Assembly (NCBI GenBank): GCA_017309115.1
Contig: JAFLEF010000014.1
Coordinates: 1-64,000 of the forward strand
Source of the DNA: Verrucomicrobiota bacterium
Lineage (GTDB): Bacteria; Verrucomicrobiota; Verrucomicrobiia; Limisphaerales; UBA9464
Direction of reading: 5' to 3'
Length of the DNA: 64,000 bases
Positions 54,388 through 62,472 of the stretch are shown piece by piece. Both the position numbers and the translations under genes were made by a program. Within the stretch, counting starts at the first letter, position 1; each line of letters starts with the position of its first letter. The notes under the pieces are model-generated. The model did no database searches and was not told the origin of the DNA. It was given only the letters and a program-made list of their open reading frames with translations.

Positions 54388-56004
54388 TTAAAACGGCGTG
54401 AACTCAAAATACTTGGGAAGATGCTTCTGCACCAATTCAAGGGAGGGAGGGTCACCGCGATACGGTACAAAACAGGAGACCAACTCGACCCCGAGCAAAT
54501 GCCGACTGGTCGGAAGCGGACTGAACACCTCTGGCGAGGCGGTGAGCTTCTTCGAATAATCCATCTCCACCGGCTTGCCGTTGCGCCACACGCCCCACAC
54601 CTGCATGGCCTTCACGTCGCTGTCATTCCGCCGGAATCGAAAGACATGGAACTCCATTGGAACGTCCGCAAAGGGGATCGTCACTTTCTCCACCTCGCCC
54701 ACCTGTTTCCAACCGGAACCAGGCATACAGATATCGGGACGATGCCCCAACGCCATCCGACTCTTCGCTCCCGGCTTCCAAAAGAGATGGTAAATACTCA
54801 TGGTCCCCATCGGCGCTTCCGGGACATCCACCTCGAACTGTTCCCCCGTGTTGGCCCCCAGTTTCTTCCAGACATTCTCCTCAAACTCCTGACTCGATAC
54901 CGCGGAGTTGGTGCCGATATTCGGCGCAAATTGGGCGATGGTCTGTGGCCGAACCGTGACCCGGAGCGCGTAATACCATACGTGGACGGATCCAAAGACC
55001 AACAGACCGGTCGCCAATAACGGTCGGAAGTCCGGGACCGCCGCCCAACCCAAGCGGCCAAAGCGTTCCTTCCAGCTGGGCAACCCTTGGGGAATGGGCG
55101 GAACGGACTCGGGCGTCTCGAGCCACTTTCCGGCAAGGTAGATCAGGGCGTAGAGGGAATACATGGCGATGTTGCCGACCACGTCGTGCGCCTTGTGCAT
55201 GGCTTCGTCGCCGCTCTTGTCCATGATCCAGCACAGCGTAAAGGTCCGGACCAGGTTGCTCACCAACGCCAGCATCACGGCGATAAACACCAGCCAGGCT
55301 CGACGACCGGCCGTCAGCAACAGCAGCTCGCCCACCGCCAAACTGACCATCAGGCCGGACTGCAGCGAACGGATTCCGCTACAAGCCTCCACGATACCCA
55401 CCGTTCCCTTGGTGAGATGCAATTGGGCGCCTTCCATCGTGACCGGAGTTCCCAGCCAGAGCAGTACTTCCGCCACGATATGCGCCACGGTCTGCATCAA
55501 TCCCTGCTGAACCGGGATGGCGATCAAGGCCGGCCACGGCACCGCTGTCAGATAGAACAGGAAGGGAAAGGCGAGGGTGAAAAGAAGCTTCCGCCCACCC
55601 AACCACCAGGCGGACAGCAAGCTAAAGCCTACGGCCGTCAAGTTGATGGCCCAGAGGACGATTCCCGACTGGAAGTACTCGCTTCGATAGACTTCGAGCG
55701 GAAAAAGGCCGAGCGCGGGAATGGCCAAGAGCCAGGGATTGGGCTTGAACGAAATCGGAGCCTCCCTCTGAAACGAATCCCATGCGTCCATGGGAAGATC
55801 GCTCAGTCGCCGCCACAGATAGAAAAGGATCAGCGGGGGCACCACCCAGCCGTAGGAATAGTTGGGATCGTTCTCCCAGAACGGCACACACACTCCGATG
55901 GCCCAGGCCCACAGGGCCGCCAGCAACCAAAGGAAGATCGTGTTGATCCTGTGGGTTTGGGTAGGGGCCGCTGGTTCGACGGCCGGCGCGACTGCGGCTG
56001 ACAT
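54388..56004 (-). CDS. Exosortase fused to an EpsI-like C-terminal domain
   Basis: The 538-residue protein has about eight helices in its first 290 residues with the exosortase catalytic triad: Cys208 in VEACSGIRS, Arg253 in SNLVRTF and His273 in AHDVVGN. Exosortases process proteins with PEP-CTERM-like sorting tails at the inner membrane. Residues from about 330 form a soluble EpsI-like domain containing HRPDICMPGSGWKQVG. The ATG at 56004 is chosen (an ATG at 56052 is also in frame). No PEP-CTERM tail is seen in any protein encoded here, so its substrates lie elsewhere. Confidence 0.92.
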   Translation of the reverse strand: MSAAVAPAVEPAAPTQTHRINTIFLWLLAALWAWAIGVCVPFWENDPNYSYGWVVPPLILFYLWRRLSDLPMDAWDSFQREAPISFKPNPWLLAIPALGLFPLEVYRSEYFQSGIVLWAINLTAVGFSLLSAWWLGGRKLLFTLAFPFLFYLTAVPWPALIAIPVQQGLMQTVAHIVAEVLLWLGTPVTMEGAQLHLTKGTVGIVEACSGIRSLQSGLMVSLAVGELLLLTAGRRAWLVFIAVMLALVSNLVRTFTLCWIMDKSGDEAMHKAHDVVGNIAMYSLYALIYLAGKWLETPESVPPIPQGLPSWKERFGRLGWAAVPDFRPLLATGLLVFGSVHVWYYALRVTVRPQTIAQFAPNIGTNSAVSSQEFEENVWKKLGANTGEQFEVDVPEAPMGTMSIYHLFWKPGAKSRMALGHRPDICMPGSGWKQVGEVEKVTIPFADVPMEFHVFRFRRNDSDVKAMQVWGVWRNGKPVEMDYSKKLTASPEVFSPLPTSRHLLGVELVSCFVPYRGDPPSLELVQKHLPKYFEFTPF

Positions 56005-56126
56005 GCGTCCCCAAACTAGGGATACCGACCCATGTTGGTCAACCCACACCACTGGGTTCCGTCACCCCGCAGATCCCAAGAAAGCCCCTTGTCCCCGGCG
56101 CCACCTCGTCTAACCATCCCCGTCGA

Positions 56127-56510
56127 ATGGATTCTAAAAAGCTGGCGCTGCTGTGTCGCGACTTGGCGGAAAACAAGAAGGCTGAAAACGTTGTCGTCCT
56201 AGATGTCAGGAAACTCTCCGACGTCACTGACTTCTTTGTGATCGTCAGCGCTTCCAGTGAACCGCACCTCCGCGCCATCGAAACCGAGATTCTGGCAACC
56301 CTCCTCAACGAGTATCAGCTGAAGCCTCACGCCACCGATGGCCAGGGCCAGGCCACGTGGATCGTCGCCGACTTCTTCGACGTCATCGTGCACATCATGC
56401 GTCCCGAAGTGAGGGATCACTACGACCTGGAGGGCCTGTGGAGTGATGCGCCCCGTCTTCCCCGACCTCGCCGCGCCAAGACCGCTACGGCGAGCACGAC
56501 CTCGGAATGA
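56127..56510 (+). CDS. rsfS: Ribosomal silencing factor RsfS
   Basis: RsfS binds ribosomal protein L14 and blocks subunit joining when nutrients are scarce. The 127-residue protein has the family core: VVLDVRKLSDVTDFFVIVSA, SEPHLRAIETEI, WIVADFFDVIVHIM and RDHYDLEGLWSDAP. The C-terminal 20 residues are a basic Thr/Ala tail. It stands alone on the plus strand; 194 bases of spacer to the next gene hold nothing recognisable. Confidence 0.96.
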   Translation: MDSKKLALLCRDLAENKKAENVVVLDVRKLSDVTDFFVIVSASSEPHLRAIETEILATLLNEYQLKPHATDGQGQATWIVADFFDVIVHIMRPEVRDHYDLEGLWSDAPRLPRPRRAKTATASTTSE

Positions 56511-56704
56511 CGCCCGGTTGAAAACCAAACGCAGTAGGGCACCGGCAGAGCCCTCCGCTCGGGTTGGCAGAAAACGGGAAAGGGGTATGTGGAGAGCGGA
56601 AAACTTGCTCTAAACCGTTCGCGCTTCGGCGAGGTGGCGCGCCCAGTATCTCACCCACCTCGGTAGGGCGGAAGCTCCGCTCGTCCGAGGAAAACGGATC
56701 GAGA

Positions 56705-56959
56705 TCAGACCCCGAGATTTGCTGCGACCGCCTCGAGGGCTCGTCGAAAATCCGCCAGCCCCGTGGCTGGAACAATGATGGTATCCCGCCGCCCTTGAAC
56801 ATCCTCGGTGATCTTCAGAAACTTCCCGCGGGGGTTCTCACCCACGGCAAATAGGAAGTTCTTCCGCTCGATCTGGACCTGCTGCACTAACCGAAGTTCA
56901 GTCGGTCCGGAGATTGGTCGGGAAGGCTGCGAACTGGGAGTCGTGTATTCCTGTAGCAT
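56705..56959 (-). CDS. Pur-alpha-like (DUF3276-type) nucleic-acid-binding protein
   Basis: The 84-residue product centres on QVQIERKNFLFAVGENPRGK, FLKITEDVQGRRDTIIVPA and FRRALEAVAANLG, the beta-beta-beta-beta-helix pattern of a bacterial PUR domain. Single-domain bacterial PUR proteins bind DNA and RNA as dimers. The ATG at 56959 has GAGG six bases upstream; a TTG at 57004 would add 15 residues. It follows the DUF4149 gene on the same strand. Confidence 0.75.
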   Translation of the reverse strand: MLQEYTTPSSQPSRPISGPTELRLVQQVQIERKNFLFAVGENPRGKFLKITEDVQGRRDTIIVPATGLADFRRALEAVAANLGV

Positions 56960-57000
56960 TGGAGCCTCGTGTACCACCAGTTCCGCGAGACTCCCAATTG

Positions 57001-57525
57001 TCAATAGTAGGCCACTGGATACTTCGAAGCGGGTCGCGGGCCCACAGGAATCGTGAGATGCACGAAGTAAACTCCCACGCCAATCAGGACCAGCAGGTTC
57101 CCCACCTGCGAAACGCCATGCCAGCGCCGGAATTTCTGGGTTGCCGCGGTTTTTTCCTCAATCGACGTGTCGGGCGCATACATCACGGTATGCAAATGGC
57201 GCAGCTTGGGTTGTAGCGAAAGCCCCCCAAGGAGCACCAGCGTCACTAGGCCGAGCAGCAACCCGGAAGCCCACTTTCGCGGAGGTCGACCGGCATAGGC
57301 CCATCCCGCCAGCAACAACAGGACCGAAGCAATGGAGCAGCCAATCTGGAACCAGAAGAAGCTTTGCAGGATGACTTGGGCAATACGACCGGCATGGTAA
57401 CGCGGCACCAATTGCTGAACTTCCGGGGAAAAAAGAGCCGGTCCGGCTCCAAAGGTCACAAACACCGTTGCACCCAGCCAGATCGCCACTACTCCGAGAC
57501 TGAGGACACGCAAAACCTGTGGCAT
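57001..57525 (-). CDS. DUF4149-type membrane protein
   Basis: The 174-residue protein has four helices and DUF4149/TMEM205-like features: an N-terminal helix with VAIWLGATVFVTFGAGPALF, a central helix pair, LSLQPKLRHLHTVMYAP before the third part, and FRRWHGVSQVGNLLVLIGVG near the end. The family is found in the inner membrane and its role is unknown. It precedes the Pur-alpha-like gene and is divergent from rpoZ. Confidence 0.85.
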   Translation of the reverse strand: MPQVLRVLSLGVVAIWLGATVFVTFGAGPALFSPEVQQLVPRYHAGRIAQVILQSFFWFQIGCSIASVLLLLAGWAYAGRPPRKWASGLLLGLVTLVLLGGLSLQPKLRHLHTVMYAPDTSIEEKTAATQKFRRWHGVSQVGNLLVLIGVGVYFVHLTIPVGPRPASKYPVAYY

Positions 57526-57645
57526 GGAGGGACGCTAGCGAGCTCTCCCCCTTGTCGCCAAGCCCGAGCCGACCTCAGTTTAAGATTGCCCCAGCGCTGG
57601 CGCACCGTATCGTACGCCGCTTTTAACCGATCCAAATTCGTTTTC

Positions 57646-57924
57646 ATGAACGTCGAACTGACTCGTAAGGCGCTGGAGAAAGTGGGGAATCCCCACATCT
57701 TGGTGAACATCATCTCCCGGCGCGTCCGCCAACTCAACAGTGGCGGTGGCGGCATCAGTCGTCCTTTGATCGATGCCGACCCTGGAATGGGCGTCGCCGA
57801 CATCGCCTTATTGGAGCTGATTCATGACAAGATCGGCTTCCAACAGGATGACGACGGAACCCCCACCGGCAAGCCACCCGAGGCAGCCAAGCGCAAGCGC
57901 CGTCCTCGTGCGCTAACGACCTAA
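57646..57924 (+). CDS. rpoZ: RNA polymerase omega subunit
   Basis: The 92-residue protein is an omega subunit: LTRKALEKVGNPHILVNIIS, RRVRQL, then ADIALLELIHDKIGF. Omega helps assemble the beta-prime subunit. The Gly-rich GGGGISRPL insertion after RRVRQL is of the verrucomicrobial style. It has a basic tail (KRKRRPRALTT). The ATG at 57646 is chosen because upstream sequence is antisense to the DUF4149 gene. smpB follows 63 bases downstream. Confidence 0.88.
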   Translation: MNVELTRKALEKVGNPHILVNIISRRVRQLNSGGGGISRPLIDADPGMGVADIALLELIHDKIGFQQDDDGTPTGKPPEAAKRKRRPRALTT

Positions 57925-57987
57925 CGCCGGAAGCCGACCCCGTTTTGACCACCAGCCGGAGAGCCTCTGCCTCCGGCTGTTTCATTC

Positions 57988-58440
57988 ATGGCCGACATCA
58001 TCTCCAACGCTCGTGCCCGTCACGAGTACCACATTCTCGAGACGTTCGAAGCAGGGATTGTTCTCCGGGGCACGGAGGTGAAATCCATCCGGGCGGGTCG
58101 TGCCCAGATCAGTGACGCCTTTGCCCGGGTGGAACAGGGTCAAGTGTGGCTGTACAACGTCCATATCGACGAATACAGCTTTGGCAACGTCCACAACCAC
58201 GCGCCCAAGGGAAAACGACGCCTTTTGCTCCACAAATCGGAGATTCGAAAGCTCTTCGGGCTCGCCAGTGTGAAGGGCCACACGATTGTTCCGCTCTCCT
58301 TCTACTGGAAAAATAACCGAGTCAAGGTGGGGCTCGCCGTCGGCAAGGGGAAGGTCGACTTTGACAAACGGGAGGATCTGAAGCGGCGGGAAGCCGATCG
58401 GGATATGAAACGGGCGCTGCAACGATCCAACCGCTCTTGA
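57988..58440 (+). CDS. smpB: SsrA-binding protein SmpB
   Basis: SmpB carries tmRNA to stalled ribosomes. The 150-residue protein shows HEYHILETFEAGIVLRGTEV, KSIRAGRAQISDAF, HAPKGKRRLLLHKSEI and the basic C-terminal tail (DKREDLKRREADRDMKRAL) that enters the mRNA channel. Length is normal. It ends just before a perfect hairpin shared with the convergent rpmB gene. Confidence 0.98.
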   Translation: MADIISNARARHEYHILETFEAGIVLRGTEVKSIRAGRAQISDAFARVEQGQVWLYNVHIDEYSFGNVHNHAPKGKRRLLLHKSEIRKLFGLASVKGHTIVPLSFYWKNNRVKVGLAVGKGKVDFDKREDLKRREADRDMKRALQRSNRS

Positions 58441-58472
58441 GACGGGTATCGACTACGGTCGCCAAAAACGAA

Positions 58473-58502
58473 AGGACGGTTCTCCGGCGGGAGAACCGTC
58501 CT
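58473..58502. terminator. Hairpin between smpB and rpmB
   Basis: AGGACGGTTCTCC (58473-58485) pairs perfectly over 13 bases with GGAGAACCGTCCT (58490-58502) across a GGCG loop. On the minus strand it is followed by TTTCGTTTTTGG, so it should terminate rpmB efficiently; on the plus side the T content is low, so smpB termination is weaker. Confidence 0.85.
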
Positions 58503-58523
58503 CTCTGCGAACTGAATGGCGGC

Positions 58524-58781
58524 TTACGCCGTCTTCTTCCAGGTTCGGCGGGGCGCCTTGGCGACCAAGCCCTTCTTGATGACGCTGGCAGCAACCCGGA
58601 CTCGCTTCACTTGTCCGTTCGGCATGACAATCCGAACCTTTTGCAGGTTGGGAAAGAAGCGCCGCTTGGTGATGGCGGTGACGTGCGTGCCGATGCCGCC
58701 TTTTTTCTTGGCCTTGCCGGAGCGCCAGATGTGGCTGCCCTTGACAGGCCGTTTGCCGGAAATGGGACAAATACGAGCCAT
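58524..58781 (-). CDS. rpmB: 50S ribosomal protein L28
   Basis: The 85-residue basic protein starts MARICPISGKRPVKGSHI and contains KRRFFPNLQKVRIVMPNGQV, the L28 core, then RVRVAASVIKKGLVAKAP. No extra zinc-binding cysteines beyond Cys5 are present. It is followed by a strong hairpin terminator and is divergent from the sulfite-oxidase-like gene. Confidence 0.97.
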   Translation of the reverse strand: MARICPISGKRPVKGSHIWRSGKAKKKGGIGTHVTAITKRRFFPNLQKVRIVMPNGQVKRVRVAASVIKKGLVAKAPRRTWKKTA

Positions 58782-58894
58782 AGTAATAACCTTCCCTCTC
58801 GAAAGGAGCGCGGTAACTACCTAGCCTGAGGTCCGACTGCAAGACCTTATTTCGACTTACTTGCGTCTATTGCTTCAACTCCCACTCTTTCCCA

Positions 58895-59530
58895 GTGAAT
58901 CAAGCCTTCATCGCCGCCAAGGAACGCTGGGCCGCCCGCAAGGGTGGCGGACTCCGTCTCGCCGCCCGTCCCGCCACCGACCGAATCCCGCCCGGCCAAC
59001 GGGAAGTTCATAATTTCCCCATACTGGATCTGGGCGTGAAGCCCGTCATTCCGCTGGATCAATGGGAGTTGAAGATTGGAGGGCAGGTAGAGAATCCCGT
59101 CCAACTGAAGTGGTCAGACTTCCTGGCACTGCCCCAGGTTCGAGACACCAGCGACTTCCATTGCGTGACCACTTGGAGTCAATTGGACATGGTTTGGGAC
59201 GGAGTGCCCTTCCTGGCTTTGGCTGACCTCGTCAAACCCACTGCCCGGGCGAGTCATGTGTTCTTCAAAAGCTACGACGGTTACTCCACCAACAACCCCC
59301 TCGAAGTGTGCCTTGATGATGACGTGTTGATCGCCCACTCCTGGAATCAGCAACCCTTGCCCACCGAACATGGCGGACCTGCCCGAGTGATCGTCCCCAA
59401 ACGCTACGCCTGGAAGGGCGCCAAATGGGTTCGGGAAATCACCTTTATGGACCGCGATATTCTGGGGTTCTGGGAGCTCCGCGGCTATTCCAATAGCGCC
59501 AATCCCTGGAAGGAAGACCGGTTCTCCTGA
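58895..59530 (+). CDS. Sulfite-oxidase-fold molybdopterin-binding protein (YuiH-like)
   Basis: The 211-residue protein is the molybdopterin domain alone: WELKIGGQVENPVQLKWSDF, the cofactor cysteine Cys90 in FHCVTTWS, and GGPARVIVPKRYAWKGAKWV followed by FWELRGYS. It has no signal peptide, no heme and no dimerisation domain, so it resembles the small cytoplasmic YuiH-type members whose substrate is unknown. The start is GTG at 58895. Convergent with the M23 peptidase gene. Confidence 0.88.
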   Translation: MNQAFIAAKERWAARKGGGLRLAARPATDRIPPGQREVHNFPILDLGVKPVIPLDQWELKIGGQVENPVQLKWSDFLALPQVRDTSDFHCVTTWSQLDMVWDGVPFLALADLVKPTARASHVFFKSYDGYSTNNPLEVCLDDDVLIAHSWNQQPLPTEHGGPARVIVPKRYAWKGAKWVREITFMDRDILGFWELRGYSNSANPWKEDRFS

Positions 59531-59545
59531 AGAATGCCGCGCCCT

Positions 59546-60553
59546 TCAGTAGGTCAGCAGATCCAACAAATCCTCGGCTCGCGGAAGCAGGGTCCAAACC
59601 TGGCCCCGTTTGAAAACCAACTTGCCGCAAGGTCGGCGGGCGTACTCGGCGGCATTGACTTCCAGCAGGCGGGTTTTGCCCGCCCCGGGGAGTTCCCGAG
59701 CCGCCCGTGGGATGACCCGAACCGGGAGTCCGTTGAAAGCCAGTCGAAGTTCATAACCCGCCACCCCTTCCCGATCCGCCACTGGATTGGGCTCGACCAA
59801 CTGGGGATATCGGCGAGCCCATAGCAGTTTAGCGCCTCGAACCGTTACCGTGGCCAGCACCGGCTGGGATCGCAGGTAATTGACCAACCGGAACTGAGCT
59901 CCCAACCGGGCCTGCTCGCGGAAAATGGCCTCCGGATCTAATCCCAACAGGTTCCGACCATTGAAATTCCCGTGATCATTGCGCATACCCTTGAGACGGA
60001 CGTTGTGCCACGCCGCATATCGATCATTGACCACCAGGTTGATTTCAAAGTGCAGGTGAGCCCGATCCTTGGAGATTCCCTGCTGCGTGTTGGCTGTCCG
60101 CCCGAGGGTGGCCACGCGTTCCCCCGCCGCCACCTTATCCCCCACTTTCAAGCCCTTGCGAAGGGACGATAAATGGGCGTAGAGCGTGTAAACCTCTATC
60201 CCCTCAATCGAATGGCGCAGAACCAGATAGTTGCCGTAGTTGGAGAGGGACGGCCGGGCATTCAGGTAAGCAACCGTTCCCGCCGCACTGGCCAGGACCG
60301 GATCCATGGGCTCACCCTTGGAATCCCGTTGCAGGCAACGAATGTCCAAGCCCTCATGAAACTGAGCGCCCCCACTACGCACACACCCAAACTCCCCGCT
60401 GGTCCATGGCTTACCCACGGTACCCACGAAAAACTTGGACTCACCGCCGGGCTCCAACAGAAAGCGGTTGGCGGTCGGGAAGGAGAAGGGATCGGCCGCC
60501 CGACAGGACACCCAAGCCAGCAAACCCACTCCCCACAAACTGAGCCACCTCAT
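59546..60553 (-). CDS. Secreted M23-family metallopeptidase
   Basis: The 335-residue exported protein has a signal peptide ending near residue 20 and a LytM/M23 domain: HEGLD (His66, Asp70), YAHLS (His127) and HLHFE (His166, His168), the complete zinc and catalytic set. Such enzymes cut peptidoglycan peptide bridges. About 145 residues follow the domain and are beta-rich with no known motif. Its ATG overlaps the stop of the upstream gene (ATGA at 60553-60550), so the two are coupled. Confidence 0.92.
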   Translation of the reverse strand: MRWLSLWGVGLLAWVSCRAADPFSFPTANRFLLEPGGESKFFVGTVGKPWTSGEFGCVRSGGAQFHEGLDIRCLQRDSKGEPMDPVLASAAGTVAYLNARPSLSNYGNYLVLRHSIEGIEVYTLYAHLSSLRKGLKVGDKVAAGERVATLGRTANTQQGISKDRAHLHFEINLVVNDRYAAWHNVRLKGMRNDHGNFNGRNLLGLDPEAIFREQARLGAQFRLVNYLRSQPVLATVTVRGAKLLWARRYPQLVEPNPVADREGVAGYELRLAFNGLPVRVIPRAARELPGAGKTRLLEVNAAEYARRPCGKLVFKRGQVWTLLPRAEDLLDLLTY

Positions 60554-61239
60554 TGTTTTTGATTTTTATCGATCAGATCTCGCGCCGTGGAATTGGAAGT
60601 GGACGGCGGCTTGTTTTTCTCTGACTTCGGAGCCGAGGTGGCCGTGCTCGATTTGTTCTTGGGCTGATTCTTCAGCTTGATTGCGACGTTGTTGATTCCA
60701 TCCACAATCCGATTGGCTTCCTCCCGATTGCAATCCACCGAGAACACCATCACCCCATCATGCAGCGGCGACCGGATCAAGGGCGCAGCCAACCAGCGCT
60801 CCTCAGGCTTTTCCACCCCATCCATGGTCCACTGGCTGAAAATCACCATCCGACGCCCGTTCGAAGAGACCGTAGCCATCTCCAGCGCCTGTTTTCCATG
60901 GGACGTCAACTCCAGCTTGATCATGAACCCCCCATCCGGGGTTTCCAAGAGGATCGCGCGGACAATGTCCCGCTCGTCAACGAACGGCTGTTTTGTGATC
61001 GCGACCGCAATCGGACGGGACCGGATCACATCGACCTTGGGAGCCGTTCCATCATCCGTCGTTTCCATAAAGACCCGAACCATGGCCGCAGCTTTTTCCT
61101 CTTTCTTCTTTTTGGAAGAACTGGACGAGGAACTGGTTTTGGAGTCTTGAGCCTCCACCGGGGACCAACCCAGGGAACTCGCCACTCCCAAAACCACCGC
61201 CAGGAAAAAGGAATTGAACGGCTGAGGGGCAATCCTCAT
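60550..61239 (-). CDS. Secreted hypothetical protein coupled to the M23 peptidase
   Basis: The 229-residue reading from the ATG at 61239 has a signal peptide (FFLAVVLGVASSLGW), a low-complexity stretch of serines then lysines (DSKTSSSSSSSKKKKEEK), a beta-rich domain (about 65-190, VRAILLETPDGGFMIKLEL) and a Lys/Ser/Pro-rich tail. No family is recognised; the domain's shape is like small periplasmic substrate-recognition domains. The four-base overlap with the M23 gene suggests the two act together at the cell wall. Confidence 0.75.
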   Translation of the reverse strand: MRIAPQPFNSFFLAVVLGVASSLGWSPVEAQDSKTSSSSSSSKKKKEEKAAAMVRVFMETTDDGTAPKVDVIRSRPIAVAITKQPFVDERDIVRAILLETPDGGFMIKLELTSHGKQALEMATVSSNGRRMVIFSQWTMDGVEKPEERWLAAPLIRSPLHDGVMVFSVDCNREEANRIVDGINNVAIKLKNQPKNKSSTATSAPKSEKNKPPSTSNSTARDLIDKNQKQ

Positions 61240-61284
61240 GTTTGAACGCACAAACGCAGTCATCGTTCGCAAAATAAAACAGCT

Positions 61285-61386
61285 ATGGGCAAACAGCACA
61301 ACAAAGTCGAAAAGCGGCGCCGTCAAATCCGTCATCTGAAGCGAAAGAAGGCCGCCGCGGCCACCAAAGGCTCCCGGAAATCCTGA
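61285..61386 (+). CDS. 33-residue highly basic protein
   Basis: An ATG at 61285 opens MGKQHNKVEKRRRQIRHLKR, then KKAAAATKGSRKS and TGA. It is very basic, like ribosome-associated or nucleic-acid-binding microproteins. The MGKQHNKVEKRRR start is, to my recollection, repeated in Verrucomicrobia genomes as a short conserved protein, which cannot be checked here. A strong rho-independent terminator follows 15 bases after the stop, which supports a real monocistronic gene. Confidence 0.7.
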   Translation: MGKQHNKVEKRRRQIRHLKRKKAAAATKGSRKS

Positions 61387-61401
61387 CGGAGACTCCGCCC
61401 C

Positions 61402-61434
61402 AACGCCACCCTTCCCGGGTGGCGTTTTTGTTTT
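61402..61434 (+). terminator. Rho-independent terminator
   Basis: AACGCCACCC (61402-61411) pairs with GGGTGGCGTT (61417-61426) around a TTCCC loop, followed by TTTGTTTT. It lies directly after the 33-residue gene and before the sugar-isomerase-like gene. Confidence 0.9.
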
Positions 61435-61466
61435 CACCCCTCCCGGGAATCAGTATCGATAGCGCC

Positions 61467-62372
61467 ATGATCCTTTGCGGCATTGGTGACGAAGCAGGAA
61501 ATCGCCTGGAATCTCAGATCAAAGCTACCCAGGAACTGGAGTGGCAGCATCTGGAAGCCCGGAACATCCAGATGGACGGCTTCCCCAAGGCTAATCTTCA
61601 CGATCTTCCCGAACCCGCGTTCGAAGCCGCCTGCGAGGCCCTCGAACGGTCCGGAATCGCCGTCTATTGCTTTGGTTCCACGATCATGAACTGGGCCAAA
61701 AAAGTCGGCGATCCCTTCGAAATCACCCAGGCCGAGGTCCGCCGCGCCCTGCCCCGTCTCCGGCGCCTCAACACTCGGTTCATCCGGATCATGAGTTTCA
61801 AACCAGAGGAGGCCGAGGAACGGATTCCGCCGGTGGTTCTGACCCGCGTTCGGGGGGTGGTCCAGCAATTCGCCGATGCCGGCGTCCAGGCGGTTCATGA
61901 AAACTGCATGAACTACGGAGGCATGAGTTCCTCCCACGCCCGGGAATTGTTGGAGGCGGTACCAGGTCTCAAATGGGTGTTCGACACGGCGAACCCAGTT
62001 TTCAACCCCGATCGGTCCCAAACCCGACCCTGGCCTCGTCAGGATGCTTGGGAATTCTGGACCGCGGTTCGCGATCAAGTCGCCCACATCCACATCAAGG
62101 ACGCCCGCTGGGTGCCCGCGAAGAATGACGCCGACTACACCTGGCCCGGCGAGGGCGAAGGGGCAGTCGAACGGGTCGTCCGGGATGCTCTCCAACGGGG
62201 CTATGCCGGAGCGTTCAGCATCGAACCCCATATGGTCGCGGTCTTCCACGATGCGAAGTCCGAGGCCCAGGATGACGCGCTGCGCGAGAATTTCGTGACC
62301 TACGGACGTAAACTCGAGGAACTCATTCGCCGAGTCTCGCCTGCGGGAAATCCGACCAGCGGTCGACTCTGA
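61467..62372 (+). CDS. TIM-barrel sugar-phosphate isomerase/epimerase-like protein
   Basis: The 301-residue protein has the xylose-isomerase-like TIM-barrel signature: an N-terminal MILCGIGDEAGNRL, the metal-site series VHENCMNYGG (Glu), WVFDTANPVF (Asp), HIHIKDARW (His and Asp) and SIEPHM (Glu). These enzymes bind a divalent metal and isomerise or epimerise sugars. The ATG at 61467 gives the usual short start. Substrate unknown; it is an isolated gene just after a terminator. Confidence 0.87.
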   Translation: MILCGIGDEAGNRLESQIKATQELEWQHLEARNIQMDGFPKANLHDLPEPAFEAACEALERSGIAVYCFGSTIMNWAKKVGDPFEITQAEVRRALPRLRRLNTRFIRIMSFKPEEAEERIPPVVLTRVRGVVQQFADAGVQAVHENCMNYGGMSSSHARELLEAVPGLKWVFDTANPVFNPDRSQTRPWPRQDAWEFWTAVRDQVAHIHIKDARWVPAKNDADYTWPGEGEGAVERVVRDALQRGYAGAFSIEPHMVAVFHDAKSEAQDDALRENFVTYGRKLEELIRRVSPAGNPTSGRL

Positions 62373-62472
62373 CCCGACCGGCGGGCCTGGGCCTTGCGTC
62401 TCGCCCTGATTACTCTGGTGATTTCTCGCAGTCGGGCTCAGTTTGGGGCTCCGACAACCACCCAGCAACGAC

